A stretch of 64,000 nt of DNA, taken from the NCBI RefSeq assembly GCF_001618385.1, contig NZ_BDCR01000004.1, positions 1-64,000 on the forward strand, in the 5' to 3' direction. Each line of letters starts with the position of its first letter. Position 1 is the first letter of the stretch. Shown in pieces: positions 33,393 through 42,746 of the stretch. Source of the stretch: Paludibacter jiangxiensis. Lineage in GTDB: Bacteria; Bacteroidota; Bacteroidia; Bacteroidales; Paludibacteraceae. The notes under the pieces were generated by a model. The model worked only from the letters and a program-made list of their open reading frames with translations, was not told the DNA's origin and searched no databases. Made by a program: the position numbers and the translations under genes.

Positions 33393-35012
33393 TTATTTGC
33401 CTGTTTTCTTTGCAGGAGCTGATGCTGATATTAGCTTGTTATATGCTCCTGGTTGTTTGAATAATTCCAATGCTTTTTTTACGATTGCGTTTTCGGTGTT
33501 CACAATGCGGTAGAAAGCATCTCTTTCCCATATGTCGTTTGCAATCATAGCTTTTATTTGTGTGGACAAATAAGGCTTTGATTTATCGAACTGCTCCTGA
33601 CTGAAGGTGATTTTTTCCTTTGTGGCAGCACCTGCCAAATCGTCGAATAGTGATTGTGGAACGGAATATGATGTGGCGAAAGTATCGAAGGTTTTATATT
33701 GTTCGGTAATCGCATTTCTGTTCTTGTCGATGTATTGCATGGTGGTTTTGTTGACAACCCCTTTTGCTATGATTTTTCTGAGGTAATCGGTATAGTAGGT
33801 TGTGTCAAGAGGAACAAACACATCGGGCATAATGCCGCCACCGCCATAAACCGTACGAGCCAGTCGCAAAGTTTTGTATTTAAGTGAATCGGCAAAATGA
33901 ATGCTGTCTGCGTGTTGGAACTCTCCGTGTTTGTATCTGTCCAAAATGTCTTTTTCATATTTGTCCAATCCGTCTTTGTATGATTTTTGGATACAACGTC
34001 CGGATGGAGTATAGTAACGGGCTGTAGTCAGGCGAATCATTGATCCGTCGGGCAAAATTACAGGGCGCTGCACCAACCCTTTGCCAAATGTACGGCGGCC
34101 AACTACCACACCTCTGTCCCAATCCTGCATGGCACCGGAGAAGATTTCACTGGCAGATGCAGAGTATTCATTGGTCAGGACGATGAGCCGACCGTTTGAA
34201 AATCCTCCCTTGCCGGTAGCATTGATTGATGTGCGTGGCTGTTTTACTCCTTTGGTATAAACAATCAGGTTTCCTTGTTGCAAGAACTCGTTTGCCAGAT
34301 CCGTTGCCGCATTCATATATCCACCACCGTTATCCTGCAGGTCGATAATCAAATCTTTCATACCGGCTTTTTTGAGTTTTTCCAATGCCTCAAGATATTC
34401 GCGGTAAGTTGTAGCTCCAAAGCTGTTGATTTTAATGTATCCGACTTCTTTGTCGATCATGTAAGATGCGTCAACACTGTAAATTGGAATTTTATCTCGT
34501 GTGATGCTAAAATCAATCAGTTCGGGTACTCCGCGACGAAGCATTTTTACTCTTACGACAGTGCCTTTCGGTCCGCGTAACTTCTTCATGATAGCCGTGT
34601 TTTGCATTTTTACTCCGGCAATAAGCGTGTCTTCAATAAAAATCATGCGGTCGCCTGGCAGTACGCCAACCTTGGCTGCCGGACAGCCCGATATGGTTTG
34701 TATAACATAAAGCGTGTCTTCAAGCATCTGAAATTGAATGCCTACGCCAAAAAACGAACCTTCCAGCGGTTCGTTCATCCGTTCAACTTCGTCTTTTGGA
34801 ATATATACCGAGTGCGGATCGAGATCTTTCAGCATTCCAACGATAGCACTTTCTGCCAGATTGTTCTCTTTTACAGAGTCGACATATAAACTGTTGATAG
34901 CATTGAGGGTGTAAACCAGTTTGGCAGATTGCTCATCCAACTTGAATTGTGCAAGAACTACGCTGGAAAATACGACCAATAGTAAGATAATGAAAGATTT
35001 ATGCTTTGTCAT
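33393..35012 (-). CDS. S41 family C-terminal processing protease (CtpA-like)
   Basis: The start at ATG 35012 is preferred over the upstream TTG at 35030; it gives 539 residues beginning MTKHKSFIILLLVVFSSVVLAQF, a signal peptide or anchor. A PDZ domain (~75-165, GDRMIFIEDTLIAGVKM...) precedes the tail-specific protease domain. The nucleophile Ser lies in LTNEYSASASEIFSGAM and the general-base Lys in GRRTFGKGLVQRPVILPDG. It cleaves proteins at C-terminal regions in the periplasm, in envelope quality control or processing. Its closeness to cysE looks incidental, although the 44-bp gap would allow co-transcription. Confidence 0.93.
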   Translation of the reverse strand: MTKHKSFIILLLVVFSSVVLAQFKLDEQSAKLVYTLNAINSLYVDSVKENNLAESAIVGMLKDLDPHSVYIPKDEVERMNEPLEGSFFGVGIQFQMLEDTLYVIQTISGCPAAKVGVLPGDRMIFIEDTLIAGVKMQNTAIMKKLRGPKGTVVRVKMLRRGVPELIDFSITRDKIPIYSVDASYMIDKEVGYIKINSFGATTYREYLEALEKLKKAGMKDLIIDLQDNGGGYMNAATDLANEFLQQGNLIVYTKGVKQPRTSINATGKGGFSNGRLIVLTNEYSASASEIFSGAMQDWDRGVVVGRRTFGKGLVQRPVILPDGSMIRLTTARYYTPSGRCIQKSYKDGLDKYEKDILDRYKHGEFQHADSIHFADSLKYKTLRLARTVYGGGGIMPDVFVPLDTTYYTDYLRKIIAKGVVNKTTMQYIDKNRNAITEQYKTFDTFATSYSVPQSLFDDLAGAATKEKITFSQEQFDKSKPYLSTQIKAMIANDIWERDAFYRIVNTENAIVKKALELFKQPGAYNKLISASAPAKKTGK

Positions 35013-35155
35013 AAAAATAAGGATTTGCAAAATTACAATAGTGCTGCATAGGTCATAAATATAACCATAATGTAAAACAAAAGTACAAAAAAATAGGAGA
35101 AAACAGACCTATGTGTTAGCAATCATCATAAGTCGGGCGTGAAAATGAAGCTGAT

Positions 35156-35186
35156 TTTGAATAGTCACGGAAATCTTGCAACTTTG
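35156..35186 (+). promoter_or_regulatory. Promoter-like site for the Cys/Met PLP gene
   Basis: TTTG at 35156-35159 is separated by 19 bp from CAACTTTG at 35179-35186, close to the Bacteroidota consensus TTTG-N19/21-TAnnTTTG. This predicts a leader of ~75 bases before ATG 35268. Confidence 0.5.
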
Positions 35187-35267
35187 TATTCGTAAATAAC
35201 AAAAACATTTCGCGCCTGTTTTTATGCTCTGTTGTTTAGAAACATCCTGCTTATAAGATTATTAAAG

Positions 35268-36497
35268 ATGTCGGAAAATATTACTACTAAGATTTTGGAG
35301 ACTTCATTTGCGAAAAATGATCTCAATAATCCGCTTTCAATGCCCGTGTACAATACTGCTGCCTATGAATTTGCTACGGCAGAAGAAATGGAGGCCGCAT
35401 TTATCGGAAAATCGGCTTTTCATACTTACACCCGCATTTCGAACCCAACAGTTGAGTTTTTTGAAAAACGGGTACAACAAGCATCCGGAGCAATGGGTGT
35501 AACCGCCGTGTCTTCGGGGATGGCAGCTATCTCGAATGTTTTTATGACATTAGCTTTTAGTGGGGCAAATATTGTTACTACCTCCCATTTGTTTGGTAAT
35601 ACGTTTTCTGTTTTACAGTTTACACTGGCAAACTTCGGAGTAGAGGTTCGCTTTTGTGATTTGTTGAACCTTGATGAGGTGGAAAAAAATATTGATGAGA
35701 ATACGGCTCTTGTATTTACGGAAGTAATTACCAATCCCCATCTTGAAGTGGTCGATCTGAAAGCTCTCTCGGACTTAACCCGAAAAAAACAGGTTCCTTT
35801 GGTGGTTGATACTACCGTAGTTCCCTGGTGTGCATTCAAATCGCGCGATTTCGGAGCAAACATCGAAGTTGTTTCCAGTACCAAATATATTTCGGGCGGA
35901 GCTACCAGCATCGGAGGATTGATTCTCGATCATGGTAACTTTGACTGGAGCCACTCCAAAAGGCTGACTTTTGAAGCGAATAAATTCGGTTCGATGGCAT
36001 TTCATGCTAAGTTAAGGGGCGAGATCTTCAGAAATTTCGGAGCCTGCATGTCGCCGCAAACTGCATACCAACAAACTTTAGGGCTTGAGACTATGGAGTT
36101 GCGCTTTAATCAAGCCGCAAATACTGGTCTGGAATTGGCGCAATGGCTGGAAACTCTGCCGGAAGTGAAAAAGGTTAGCCATAACAGTCTGGAAAGTAAT
36201 CCATTTTATGCCATCAGTGCAATGCAGTTCGGTAAAGTGGGGACGGCGATGTTTACTTTTGAGCTGGCAGACAAGGCTGCATGTTATGCTTTTATGAATA
36301 AGCTGAAGCTGATACGTCGAGCTACCAATTTGTTCGACAATAAATCACTCATCATCCATCCGTTGTCTACCATCTATGGCACGTTCTCGCCGGAAATGAA
36401 AGAGAAGGTTGGTATTTCAGATACCTTGCTGCGTTTTTCTACGGGTTTGGAACATGTGGAAGATTTGAAATCTGATATTCTTCAGGCGCTGAGATAG
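35268..36497 (+). CDS. Cys/Met-metabolism PLP-dependent enzyme (O-acetylhomoserine sulfhydrylase or gamma-synthase/lyase type)
   Basis: ATG 35268 (MSENITTKILETSFAKNDL) is preferred over a TTG at 35232, giving 409 residues. The fold-type I signatures are clear: SSGMAAISNVFMTLAFSGANIV, VVDTTVVPWC near 175-190, and the Schiff-base Lys in SSTKYISGGATSIGG near 206. C-terminal signatures are KSLIIHPLSTIYGTF and RFSTGLEHVEDL. Family members form or cleave C-S bonds: cystathionine gamma-synthase, O-acetylhomoserine sulfhydrylase or methionine gamma-lyase. Length and the I-S-N-P-T motif favour the sulfhydrylase/synthase side, but the exact reaction cannot be fixed from sequence. It is transcribed away from cysE and ends at a strong terminator. 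Confidence 0.9.
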   Translation: MSENITTKILETSFAKNDLNNPLSMPVYNTAAYEFATAEEMEAAFIGKSAFHTYTRISNPTVEFFEKRVQQASGAMGVTAVSSGMAAISNVFMTLAFSGANIVTTSHLFGNTFSVLQFTLANFGVEVRFCDLLNLDEVEKNIDENTALVFTEVITNPHLEVVDLKALSDLTRKKQVPLVVDTTVVPWCAFKSRDFGANIEVVSSTKYISGGATSIGGLILDHGNFDWSHSKRLTFEANKFGSMAFHAKLRGEIFRNFGACMSPQTAYQQTLGLETMELRFNQAANTGLELAQWLETLPEVKKVSHNSLESNPFYAISAMQFGKVGTAMFTFELADKAACYAFMNKLKLIRRATNLFDNKSLIIHPLSTIYGTFSPEMKEKVGISDTLLRFSTGLEHVEDLKSDILQALR

Positions 36498-36508
36498 AAT
36501 AAAAACAG

Positions 36509-36544
36509 AACGGTTAAGCAAATCATTGCTTAACCGTTTTATTT
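36509..36544. terminator. Bidirectional terminator between the PLP gene and rnpB
   Basis: A perfect 13-bp stem (36509-36521 with 36526-36538, loop ATCA) is followed by TTTTATTTTG on the plus strand. It lies 11 bases past the PLP gene stop. On the minus strand it is ~25 bases downstream of the RNase P RNA 3' end, so it may serve both. Confidence 0.85.
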
Positions 36545-36565
36545 TGAAAGTAGTTATACAGATAA

Positions 36566-36925
36566 AAAAGCAGGCCTGTAAGCCGGGTTCTGTATCCCGC
36601 CGAAACGGGATGCCTGTCATTTATCTGGGAAGATTGTCACCAATCAACTCTTGCGGCCTACCCTCCGGCTTGGGCGAGCAACCCTCAAGCGCCGGTATAC
36701 ATGGCCTTACAACCCATAAGACGTACGGCCGCCGATGTTGCCATCAGCGCCGGTGGGCTCTTACCCCACCTTTTCACCCTTACCACAAACGAGTCGTGGC
36801 GGTTATTTTCTGTTACGCTACTCTGCCCTCACGAACAGCTTCCCGTTAGGAAATATGGTGCTCTGCGTTGCCCGGACTTTCCTCTTCTCCGCACAAACGG
36901 AAAAGCGACAAGCCGGCCTGCTTTT
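36566..36925 (-). ncRNA. rnpB: RNase P RNA, bacterial type A
   Basis: Read on the minus strand, the RNA begins GCAGGCCGGCTTG and soon contains GAGGAAAGTCCGGGC, the universal CRI/P4 5' strand of RNase P RNA. It ends with ACAGAACCCGGCTTACAGGC followed by a T-run. The 5' GCAGGC and 3' GCCTGC form helix P1. Length is about 355-360 nt, normal for type A. It is the catalytic part of RNase P, which matures tRNA 5' ends. Open reading frames in this block are accidental. Boundaries are estimated to within a few bases. Confidence 0.95.
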
Positions 36926-37044
36926 GTGCAAAGGTACGGCAAAATCTGTCAGCTATCAAGCGATAATTTTTTGGACTCCGGCATTAAGCTTAAAAAGCTA
37001 GGCAAAAAAGTAATCGTAAATTTGCACAAGCTGCTAAGTCAGAT

Positions 37045-37263
37045 TGGGAACGGCCTTGCCCGGTGAGCCAAAAAACAAGAAAGGGAGCGGGCAAAATCGC
37101 CCTTGTTCGAAGTTTCCGACGAAAGGAGGAAACAAGTTTGGGTGATTTCCGCTTCCGAACGCCAGTTTTTTGAGCGAAGCGGGCATAGCCTTGAGTTTTT
37201 TGCTTACTTTTTGTTTCAAGACAAAAAGTAAGTCGGGGTTGTAGGGGTGGAAACCCCTTGCCA
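37045..37263 (+). repeat. Interspersed element, subfamily 1, copy B
   Basis: This block aligns along its length with 22783-23010. It carries the core TTTTTTGCTTACTTTTTG-TTTCAAGA-CAAAAAGTAAG and a terminal GGGGTGGAAACCCC hairpin. The rest of 36926-37539 is AT-rich with no gene; the 37264-37539 part is the leader of the HtrA gene. Confidence 0.85.
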
Positions 37264-37539
37264 AATCCTTAGCTGTCAATGAGGGTGTTCGATATTGCCA
37301 CTTTGTTAGCATCTGACAGTTTGAACTATCTAATAATCAAACTGATTTCTTTGATTTTAACATTTCGATATTTTGGTAGCAAATAACATTTAAGCGGACA
37401 ATTTCAAATGTTAAATGAGGCAAAAGTCAACATAGTTTAGTAATTGCAGCGATACACATGTCGAAGTTTTTGCAGATATTTGTCAATGATTTTAAGTTAA
37501 AACAGAGTTGTTCAATCCTTTAATAAAACGATTATTGCT

Positions 37540-39024
37540 ATGAAAATGAGATTAGTAAGTGTTATGTTTTTGTTGGCGGGGATGTTGGCGGTGAATGCGC
37601 AAAATGGAACTGCCAAAAAGAAAGAGATAATTGCCAATGGAGGTTTTATTCAAACTCCCATTACAAATGTTGCATATACTCCCACGCGGAGTGTTGCGGG
37701 TCTGCCAGATTTAACTGTGGCCGCAGAAAATTCGGTAAACGCGGTAGTTCACATCAAAGTGGAAACCAAGCAGAGAACCATGATGAGAGGAGATATGGAT
37801 GACGATCCGTTTTTTAATTTCTTTTTCGGACCTAACGGTGGTGGTTCGCAACGTCAGCTTGAACCTCAGAAAGCATCAGGTTCGGGCGTAATTATTTCTA
37901 CTGACGGTTACATCGTGACAAACAATCATGTGGTTAGTGAAGCGGATAATATTCAGGTTGTTTTGAATGACAAACGGACTTTTACAGCAACAGTAATTGG
38001 TACCGATCCGAATACGGATATTGCGCTTCTGAAGATAGAGGCCAAGGATCTGCCTACTCTTGTCTTTGGAAACTCGGATGACCTGAAGCTTGGAGAATGG
38101 GTGTTGGCTATCGGCAATCCGTTTAACCTTACCTCGACAGTGACAGCCGGTATTGTGAGTGCAAAAGCCCGTAATATCAATATTATTTCCTCAAAAACAC
38201 CTATTGAATCATTTATTCAGACCGATGCTGCCATCAATCCGGGCAACAGTGGAGGTGCTTTGGTAAACACAAAAGGAGAGTTGATTGGTATAAATACAGC
38301 TATCGCGTCTCAAACAGGAAGCTATGCCGGTTATGGTTTTGCTGTTCCGGTAAGTATCGTGAGCAAAGTGGTGGCTGATATCAAACAATACGGTGCAGTA
38401 CAACGTGCGCTGATGGGTGTTCAGATCAGAGATATTGATGACGACTTTGCAAAAGAAAAGAAAATTAAAGTGCTTGACGGTGTCTATGTTGCAGAAGTAA
38501 ACGACCTTAGCGCTGCAAAAGATGCGGGAATTAAGGAAGGTGATATTATTACAAAGATAAACGGGGTTGCCGTAAAATCATCTGCTGAATTGCAGGAACA
38601 GGTAGGTCGTCATCGTCCGGGCGACAAGATTGATGTCTCTTTTGTTCGCGAAGGCAAAGATAAAACCGTGGCAGTGACATTGAAAAACCAGCAAGGTGAT
38701 ACAAAGGTTGTGAAGAATAAGGGCATGGAAGTGCTTGGCGCATCACTCGAAGAGGTGGGTGACGATTTGAAGCAGAAGTTGCGTATTTCCGGTGGGGTGC
38801 AGGTTGTTGGCTTGCAGAAGAATAGCTTGTTATCAGAGGCCGGAGTTCAGAAAGGTTTTGTTATCATCAAGATCAACAATAAACCTATTCGGAAGGTCAC
38901 TGATCTGGAAGGTGCCGTGAAAGCAAATAATTCTGCCGACGAACAGGACAGAGCTCTGTTTATTACAGGTATTTATCCTAACGGGAAGGTTGCTTATTAC
39001 GCAATAGACCCAACAAAAGACTAA
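37540..39024 (+). CDS. degP: Periplasmic serine protease/chaperone, Do/HtrA family
   Basis: This 494-residue protein starts MKMRLVSVMFLLAGMLAVNAQNG, a signal peptide. The trypsin-like catalytic triad is visible: His in IVTNNHVVSEADN (~129), Asp in NTDIALLKIEAKDL (~158), and Ser in INPGNSGGALVN (~235). Two PDZ domains follow (~290-385 and ~395-490). A Met/Asp-rich insertion (MMRGDMDDDPFFNFFFGPNGGG) near the LA-loop is typical of Bacteroidota homologues. It degrades or refolds damaged envelope proteins in the periplasm. The two-PDZ organisation supports DegP/DegQ over DegS. It is monocistronic and followed by a terminator. Confidence 0.95.
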   Translation: MKMRLVSVMFLLAGMLAVNAQNGTAKKKEIIANGGFIQTPITNVAYTPTRSVAGLPDLTVAAENSVNAVVHIKVETKQRTMMRGDMDDDPFFNFFFGPNGGGSQRQLEPQKASGSGVIISTDGYIVTNNHVVSEADNIQVVLNDKRTFTATVIGTDPNTDIALLKIEAKDLPTLVFGNSDDLKLGEWVLAIGNPFNLTSTVTAGIVSAKARNINIISSKTPIESFIQTDAAINPGNSGGALVNTKGELIGINTAIASQTGSYAGYGFAVPVSIVSKVVADIKQYGAVQRALMGVQIRDIDDDFAKEKKIKVLDGVYVAEVNDLSAAKDAGIKEGDIITKINGVAVKSSAELQEQVGRHRPGDKIDVSFVREGKDKTVAVTLKNQQGDTKVVKNKGMEVLGASLEEVGDDLKQKLRISGGVQVVGLQKNSLLSEAGVQKGFVIIKINNKPIRKVTDLEGAVKANNSADEQDRALFITGIYPNGKVAYYAIDPTKD

Positions 39025-39036
39025 TTAGGTAAAGAG

Positions 39037-39082
39037 CCGGGCCTGAACTGATTGAAAGGAACGCAAGTTCAGGTTCGGTTTT
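39037..39082 (+). terminator. Terminator after the HtrA gene
   Basis: A 13-bp stem (39037-39049 with 39066-39078, G-T wobbles allowed) with a 16-nt loop is followed by TTTT. It lies 12 bases past the stop codon. Confidence 0.7.
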
Positions 39083-39182
39083 GCGGGAATGCGAAGGGTT
39101 GTTGTCTGACGATAAGGAAATTGTAAATAGATTTATATTTATTCACTTTGCGATTTATTGCAACAACTTTTAGCAAGAAAAA

Positions 39183-39214
39183 TTTGCATTTGGCTCAAAA
39201 AATGAGTAAATTTG
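39183..39214 (+). promoter_or_regulatory. Consensus Bacteroidota promoter for the primary sigma factor gene
   Basis: TTTG (39183-39186), a 20-bp spacer and TAAATTTG (39207-39214) match the -33 and -7 elements described for Bacteroidota sigma-ABfr promoters. The predicted transcript start leaves a leader of about 20 bases before ATG 39243. Confidence 0.7.
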
Positions 39215-39242
39215 CAAGCTTATTTTTCCGTCATAAAAATCA

Positions 39243-40103
39243 ATGAGACAACTAAAAATTACCAAATCGATTACGAATCGCGAGAGTGCTTCGTTGGACA
39301 AGTATCTGCAAGAAATTGGACGCGAAGAACTTATTACCGTTGAAGAAGAAGTCGATTTAGCTCAGCGTATCCGGAGAGGCGATCGCCGTGCTTTGGAGAA
39401 GCTGACTCGTGCTAACCTGCGTTTCGTCGTTTCAGTTGCAAAACAGTACCAGAATCAGGGGCTTAGTTTGCCCGACCTGATTAACGAAGGGAATCTTGGC
39501 TTGATTAAAGCTGCAGAAAAATTCGATGAAACACGTGGGTTCAAATTTATTTCTTATGCTGTATGGTGGATTCGTCAATCCATTTTGCAGGCATTAGCGG
39601 AACAATCGCGTATTGTACGCTTACCGCTGAACCAGGTAGGTTCACTCAACAAAATCAACAAAGCGTTTTCTCGTTTCGAACAGGAAAACGAACGTCGTCC
39701 ATCGGCCGAAGAGTTGGCTGATCAGTTAGAAATCCCGGTTGAAAAAATTGCTGAAACTCTCAAGGTGTCCGGCCGTCATATTTCGGTGGATGCTCCTTTT
39801 GTGGAAGGTGAAGACAACAGCTTGCTGGATGTGCTCATCAATGAAGATGCGCCTCACGCCGACCGTGGTTTGATTAACGAATCTCTTTCGATGGAAATTG
39901 ACAGAGCCCTCTCTACGCTTAGCGAACGGGAAGGTGAAATAATTAAAATGTTCTTCGGAATAGGACGTGCTGAAATGACTTTGGAAGAAATCGGCGATGA
40001 ATTCGGGTTAACCCGTGAACGTGTTCGCCAGATTAAAGAAAAAGCCATTCGCAGATTGCGTTCAAATTCAAGAAGTAAACTTTTGAAAAGTTTCTTAGGC
40101 TAA
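39243..40103 (+). CDS. rpoD: Primary RNA polymerase sigma factor (sigma-70 family)
   Basis: This 286-residue protein is the short Bacteroidota-type primary sigma factor. The N-terminus [26 protein letters not shown] is diagnostic of the group. Region 2 ([40 protein letters not shown]...[16 protein letters not shown]) is well conserved, as are region 3 and region 4 ([28 protein letters not shown]). Region 1.1 is absent, as normal in this phylum. It directs core polymerase to TTTG/TAnnTTTG promoters, a form present just upstream of this gene. It is monocistronic with a strong terminator. Confidence 0.96.
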   Translation: MRQLKITKSITNRESASLDKYLQEIGREELITVEEEVDLAQRIRRGDRRALEKLTRANLRFVVSVAKQYQNQGLSLPDLINEGNLGLIKAAEKFDETRGFKFISYAVWWIRQSILQALAEQSRIVRLPLNQVGSLNKINKAFSRFEQENERRPSAEELADQLEIPVEKIAETLKVSGRHISVDAPFVEGEDNSLLDVLINEDAPHADRGLINESLSMEIDRALSTLSEREGEIIKMFFGIGRAEMTLEEIGDEFGLTRERVRQIKEKAIRRLRSNSRSKLLKSFLG

Positions 40104-40162
40104 CCACAGACTGATTTTTTACATTGACAAACAAGAGAGTAATTAATTGTTTGTCGCACTTT

Positions 40163-40198
40163 AAAACGGCTTTCTCTTTTGAGAAGGTCGTTTTTTTT
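40163..40198 (+). terminator. Terminator after rpoD
   Basis: A 14-bp stem (40163-40176 with 40181-40194, two G-T wobbles) with loop TTTT runs into a T tract. It lies 59 bases past the sigma-factor stop. Confidence 0.85.
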
Positions 40199-40348
40199 GT
40201 TACGTTACTGAATGAATTATTGGTTCAAATCTTATACATTCTTATTAACTTTGCATCTGCAATTGTTAACAGGATTCTGTTTAGTGTTTCTTGCTTGCAA
40301 TTATCTGATTTATAACCAAAACCATAACCAATCTCAACTTTGCTTCTC

Positions 40349-41923
40349 ATGGATGTATCGCTTCTTTTACAGTGGTTCAAAAAACACGGAGATTCATTGC
40401 TTGCATCTTTGGCCGGGTTTATAATCATTTATCTCTTTACGAAGCATGGAGGAATAGGCATTTCGCCCGATTCTATTGCTTATACCAGTACCGCCAGAAA
40501 TCTTATTGCGGGTAAGGGCTTCTTTATTTTTGGCGGGCATCCGTTGGTGGACTTTCCAGTGCTTTATCCTCTTTTCCTCTCCTTTGTCATGTTTGTGACC
40601 GGCCTCGATGTTATCGCATGTGCCCCGGTTTTGAATGGCCTGATGTTCTCGGTCGTGATTTTTTTGAGCGGTGTAATCATGGAACGGTTTATTCGTCGTT
40701 CGAAATGGTACAAAGGAATTCTTTTGGTGGCTATTGCAACGAGCCCTTCGCTGATAGAGGTTTACTCAATGTTATGGTCCGAGACTCTTTTTATTATTTT
40801 GTCCCTGCTTTTCTTCTTTTCTCTGCATCGGTATTACCGAAATCATTCGTTGAGATCATTGCTGATGCCGGCGGTAGTTGCTGCAATCGCTTTTGATACC
40901 CGATATGCCGGGATTACCTTCGTGGCGGCGGGTGAGCTATTGTTGTTCCTTGATAAACAATTGAAATGGAAGCAAAAAGTAAAGCATCTGGTTACATTCG
41001 GAGTGATCGGCTGTTCGCTTGTTACCATTAATCTTATTCATAATGCATTTGCAACCGGTCTTGTAACCGGCAAAAGACAAAAAGGAATCACGCCTTTGTC
41101 AGACAATATTGCCTATTCCGGCAATGTGCTTTCCGACTGGACTTCGCTGTGGGGAAATAGCCATGTTTTCTTTGTCTTAGTAGGGCTGTTGGTTATTGCA
41201 TTGTTCGTGTGGTTGTTTGTTAAGAATTTGAAGAAGAAGCAAGATTATCATTCGTATGAGAATATTGTGATCGCCTTTTTTATTGTTTATGTCGGGTTTA
41301 TCATTCTTTCTTCGACAATTTCACGATATGAAAAAATAAACAACCGCTTGCTTTCTGCTGCATTTCTTCCTTTCTTATGGGGAATTACTTATAAGGTTCC
41401 GGCGTGGATCAGAGCACTGAAAAGGAAACGCCATAAGTGGGGCGTCGGGCTCATTTTTACGGTAATAGCGGTGGCGGTATGTTCAAACTATTATTCAATT
41501 AATGCGGAGAATTATTCGTTTATGCGCGAATCGGGTATTCCCGGTTATACCGAAGATTGTTGGCGGCAATCTCCAACGGTAACGTTTCTTCAGCGTAACC
41601 GTATTTACTTTAATGCTGATTCGGTTGTCTATTCCAATCATAATCAGGCGGTTTATTTTTATACCAACTACGCGGTGGATGCAGTCCCCGAAAGAGCGTA
41701 TAAGAATGATGTGAAGATGTTTAAGGACGAATCGCCCATCGTGCTTATCTGGTTTTATACAGATCCTAATCCGGAAATTCTTTCCCTGAGAGATATAAAA
41801 AAAAGCAAAAAACTGAAGGTGTTACACTCTTTTGATGACGGTACGATTTTCCTGTGTACCAATAAAGACACCACATCTACAGGTCCTCCAAAGATTAAAA
41901 CCTCTTTTACTCATTTTCGGTAA
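40349..41923 (+). CDS. Multi-pass membrane protein, GT-C glycosyltransferase-like
   Basis: ATG 40349 is preferred over a TTG at 40340, giving 524 residues. There are about ten transmembrane helices and a soluble C-terminal portion (~390-524). The N-terminal loop holds ISPDSIAYTSTARNLIAGKGF...PVLYPLFLSF, like the first periplasmic loop of GT39/ArnT-type GT-C transferases. There the conserved acidic residue follows the first helix and precedes Y-x-x-x-A-x-N-h. Such enzymes move sugars from polyprenyl-phosphate donors to proteins or lipids outside the inner membrane. Donor and acceptor are unknown, so the family call is moderate. It is monocistronic with its own terminator. Confidence 0.75.
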   Translation: MDVSLLLQWFKKHGDSLLASLAGFIIIYLFTKHGGIGISPDSIAYTSTARNLIAGKGFFIFGGHPLVDFPVLYPLFLSFVMFVTGLDVIACAPVLNGLMFSVVIFLSGVIMERFIRRSKWYKGILLVAIATSPSLIEVYSMLWSETLFIILSLLFFFSLHRYYRNHSLRSLLMPAVVAAIAFDTRYAGITFVAAGELLLFLDKQLKWKQKVKHLVTFGVIGCSLVTINLIHNAFATGLVTGKRQKGITPLSDNIAYSGNVLSDWTSLWGNSHVFFVLVGLLVIALFVWLFVKNLKKKQDYHSYENIVIAFFIVYVGFIILSSTISRYEKINNRLLSAAFLPFLWGITYKVPAWIRALKRKRHKWGVGLIFTVIAVAVCSNYYSINAENYSFMRESGIPGYTEDCWRQSPTVTFLQRNRIYFNADSVVYSNHNQAVYFYTNYAVDAVPERAYKNDVKMFKDESPIVLIWFYTDPNPEILSLRDIKKSKKLKVLHSFDDGTIFLCTNKDTTSTGPPKIKTSFTHFR

Positions 41924-41931
41924 CGAATTTT

Positions 41932-41970
41932 AGCCCTCAGTATTTATTTAATATTGAGGGCTTTATTTTG
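41932..41970 (+). terminator. Terminator after the GT-C-like gene
   Basis: A 13-bp stem (41932-41944 with 41950-41962, one G-T wobble) with loop TATTT is followed by TTATTTTG. It separates this gene from the efflux operon. Confidence 0.85.
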
Positions 41971-42019
41971 TTTGAGAATGTCTTGAATATTAAAAAATAC
42001 TAATAAGTTGTTTGCGGTG

Positions 42020-42050
42020 TTGTTGTCTTTCTAAATCATATATACCTTTG
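42020..42050 (+). promoter_or_regulatory. Promoter-like site of the efflux operon
   Basis: TTG at 42020-42022 is separated by 20 bp from TACCTTTG (42043-42050), which matches TAnnTTTG. The leader to ATG 42101 would be ~45 bases and contains AT-rich direct repeats (TATTAAAT). It is a plausible target for autoregulation by the TetR protein. Confidence 0.5.
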
Positions 42051-42100
42051 CGCTTATTAATAGAGCTATTAAATTATAGTATTAAATAGAAGTATTAGCG

Positions 42101-42721
42101 ATGACACAAGAACAGGAAGCAGGATTAGAACAAAAAATATTGGAAACAGCAGAACAGTTGTTTCTGGAAAAAGGTTTTGCCATGACATCGACCACTGAAA
42201 TTGCAAAAAAGGCAGGTTGTAATCAGGCATTGGTGCACTACTATTTCAGGACTAAGGAAAACTTATTCCAGTCGATTTTTGAGCAAAAGATAAAACTGGT
42301 TGTTGCGACCTATCAGGAAAGAGAAGCTCCGGGCCTTTCATTCGAAGAGAAATTGAAGATAAAGATTGAATCTCACTTTGAACTGATACGGGCGAACCCT
42401 CGTCTTCCATTTTTGGTAATGAATGAATTTACTACCAACCCGGATAGAATAGAGGCTTTTAAGAAGAAATTATCGGCTCTTCCCAATACGGCATTCCGAC
42501 AGTTTGAAGAAGAATTGCAGGAAGAGATCAAAGCCGGGAGAATACGTGAAACAACGGTTATGGACGTGATTTTTAATGTTGTGTCGTTAAATGCAATGCT
42601 ATTTCTGGCAGGCAATATTTTCAAATCGGTTGCCCAACTGGATGATAAGCAGTATGAACAAATGATAGAGCACCGCAAGCAGGAACACGTAAAGGTAATC
42701 CTCTCAAGCCTCAGACCATAA
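42101..42721 (+). CDS. TetR/AcrR family transcriptional regulator
   Basis: This 206-residue protein has the TetR helix-turn-helix at residues ~25-55 (TSTTEIAKKAGCNQALVHYYFRTKENLF). A divergent helical ligand domain of CecR/AcrR style follows. It should be a cytoplasmic ligand-responsive repressor. It is the first gene of a run of seven co-directional genes for an ABC export system (25 bp to the outer-membrane gene), so it very likely controls that operon, as E. coli CecR controls ybhGFSR. The inducer is unknown. Confidence 0.92.
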   Translation: MTQEQEAGLEQKILETAEQLFLEKGFAMTSTTEIAKKAGCNQALVHYYFRTKENLFQSIFEQKIKLVVATYQEREAPGLSFEEKLKIKIESHFELIRANPRLPFLVMNEFTTNPDRIEAFKKKLSALPNTAFRQFEEELQEEIKAGRIRETTVMDVIFNVVSLNAMLFLAGNIFKSVAQLDDKQYEQMIEHRKQEHVKVILSSLRP

Positions 42722-42746
42722 ATAATCAATTATAGCATACTATATT

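Noticed and set aside
36526-36925. Small plus-strand open frames (for example 36526-36849)
   Set aside because: They lie across the minus-strand RNase P RNA, whose conserved sequence explains the region.
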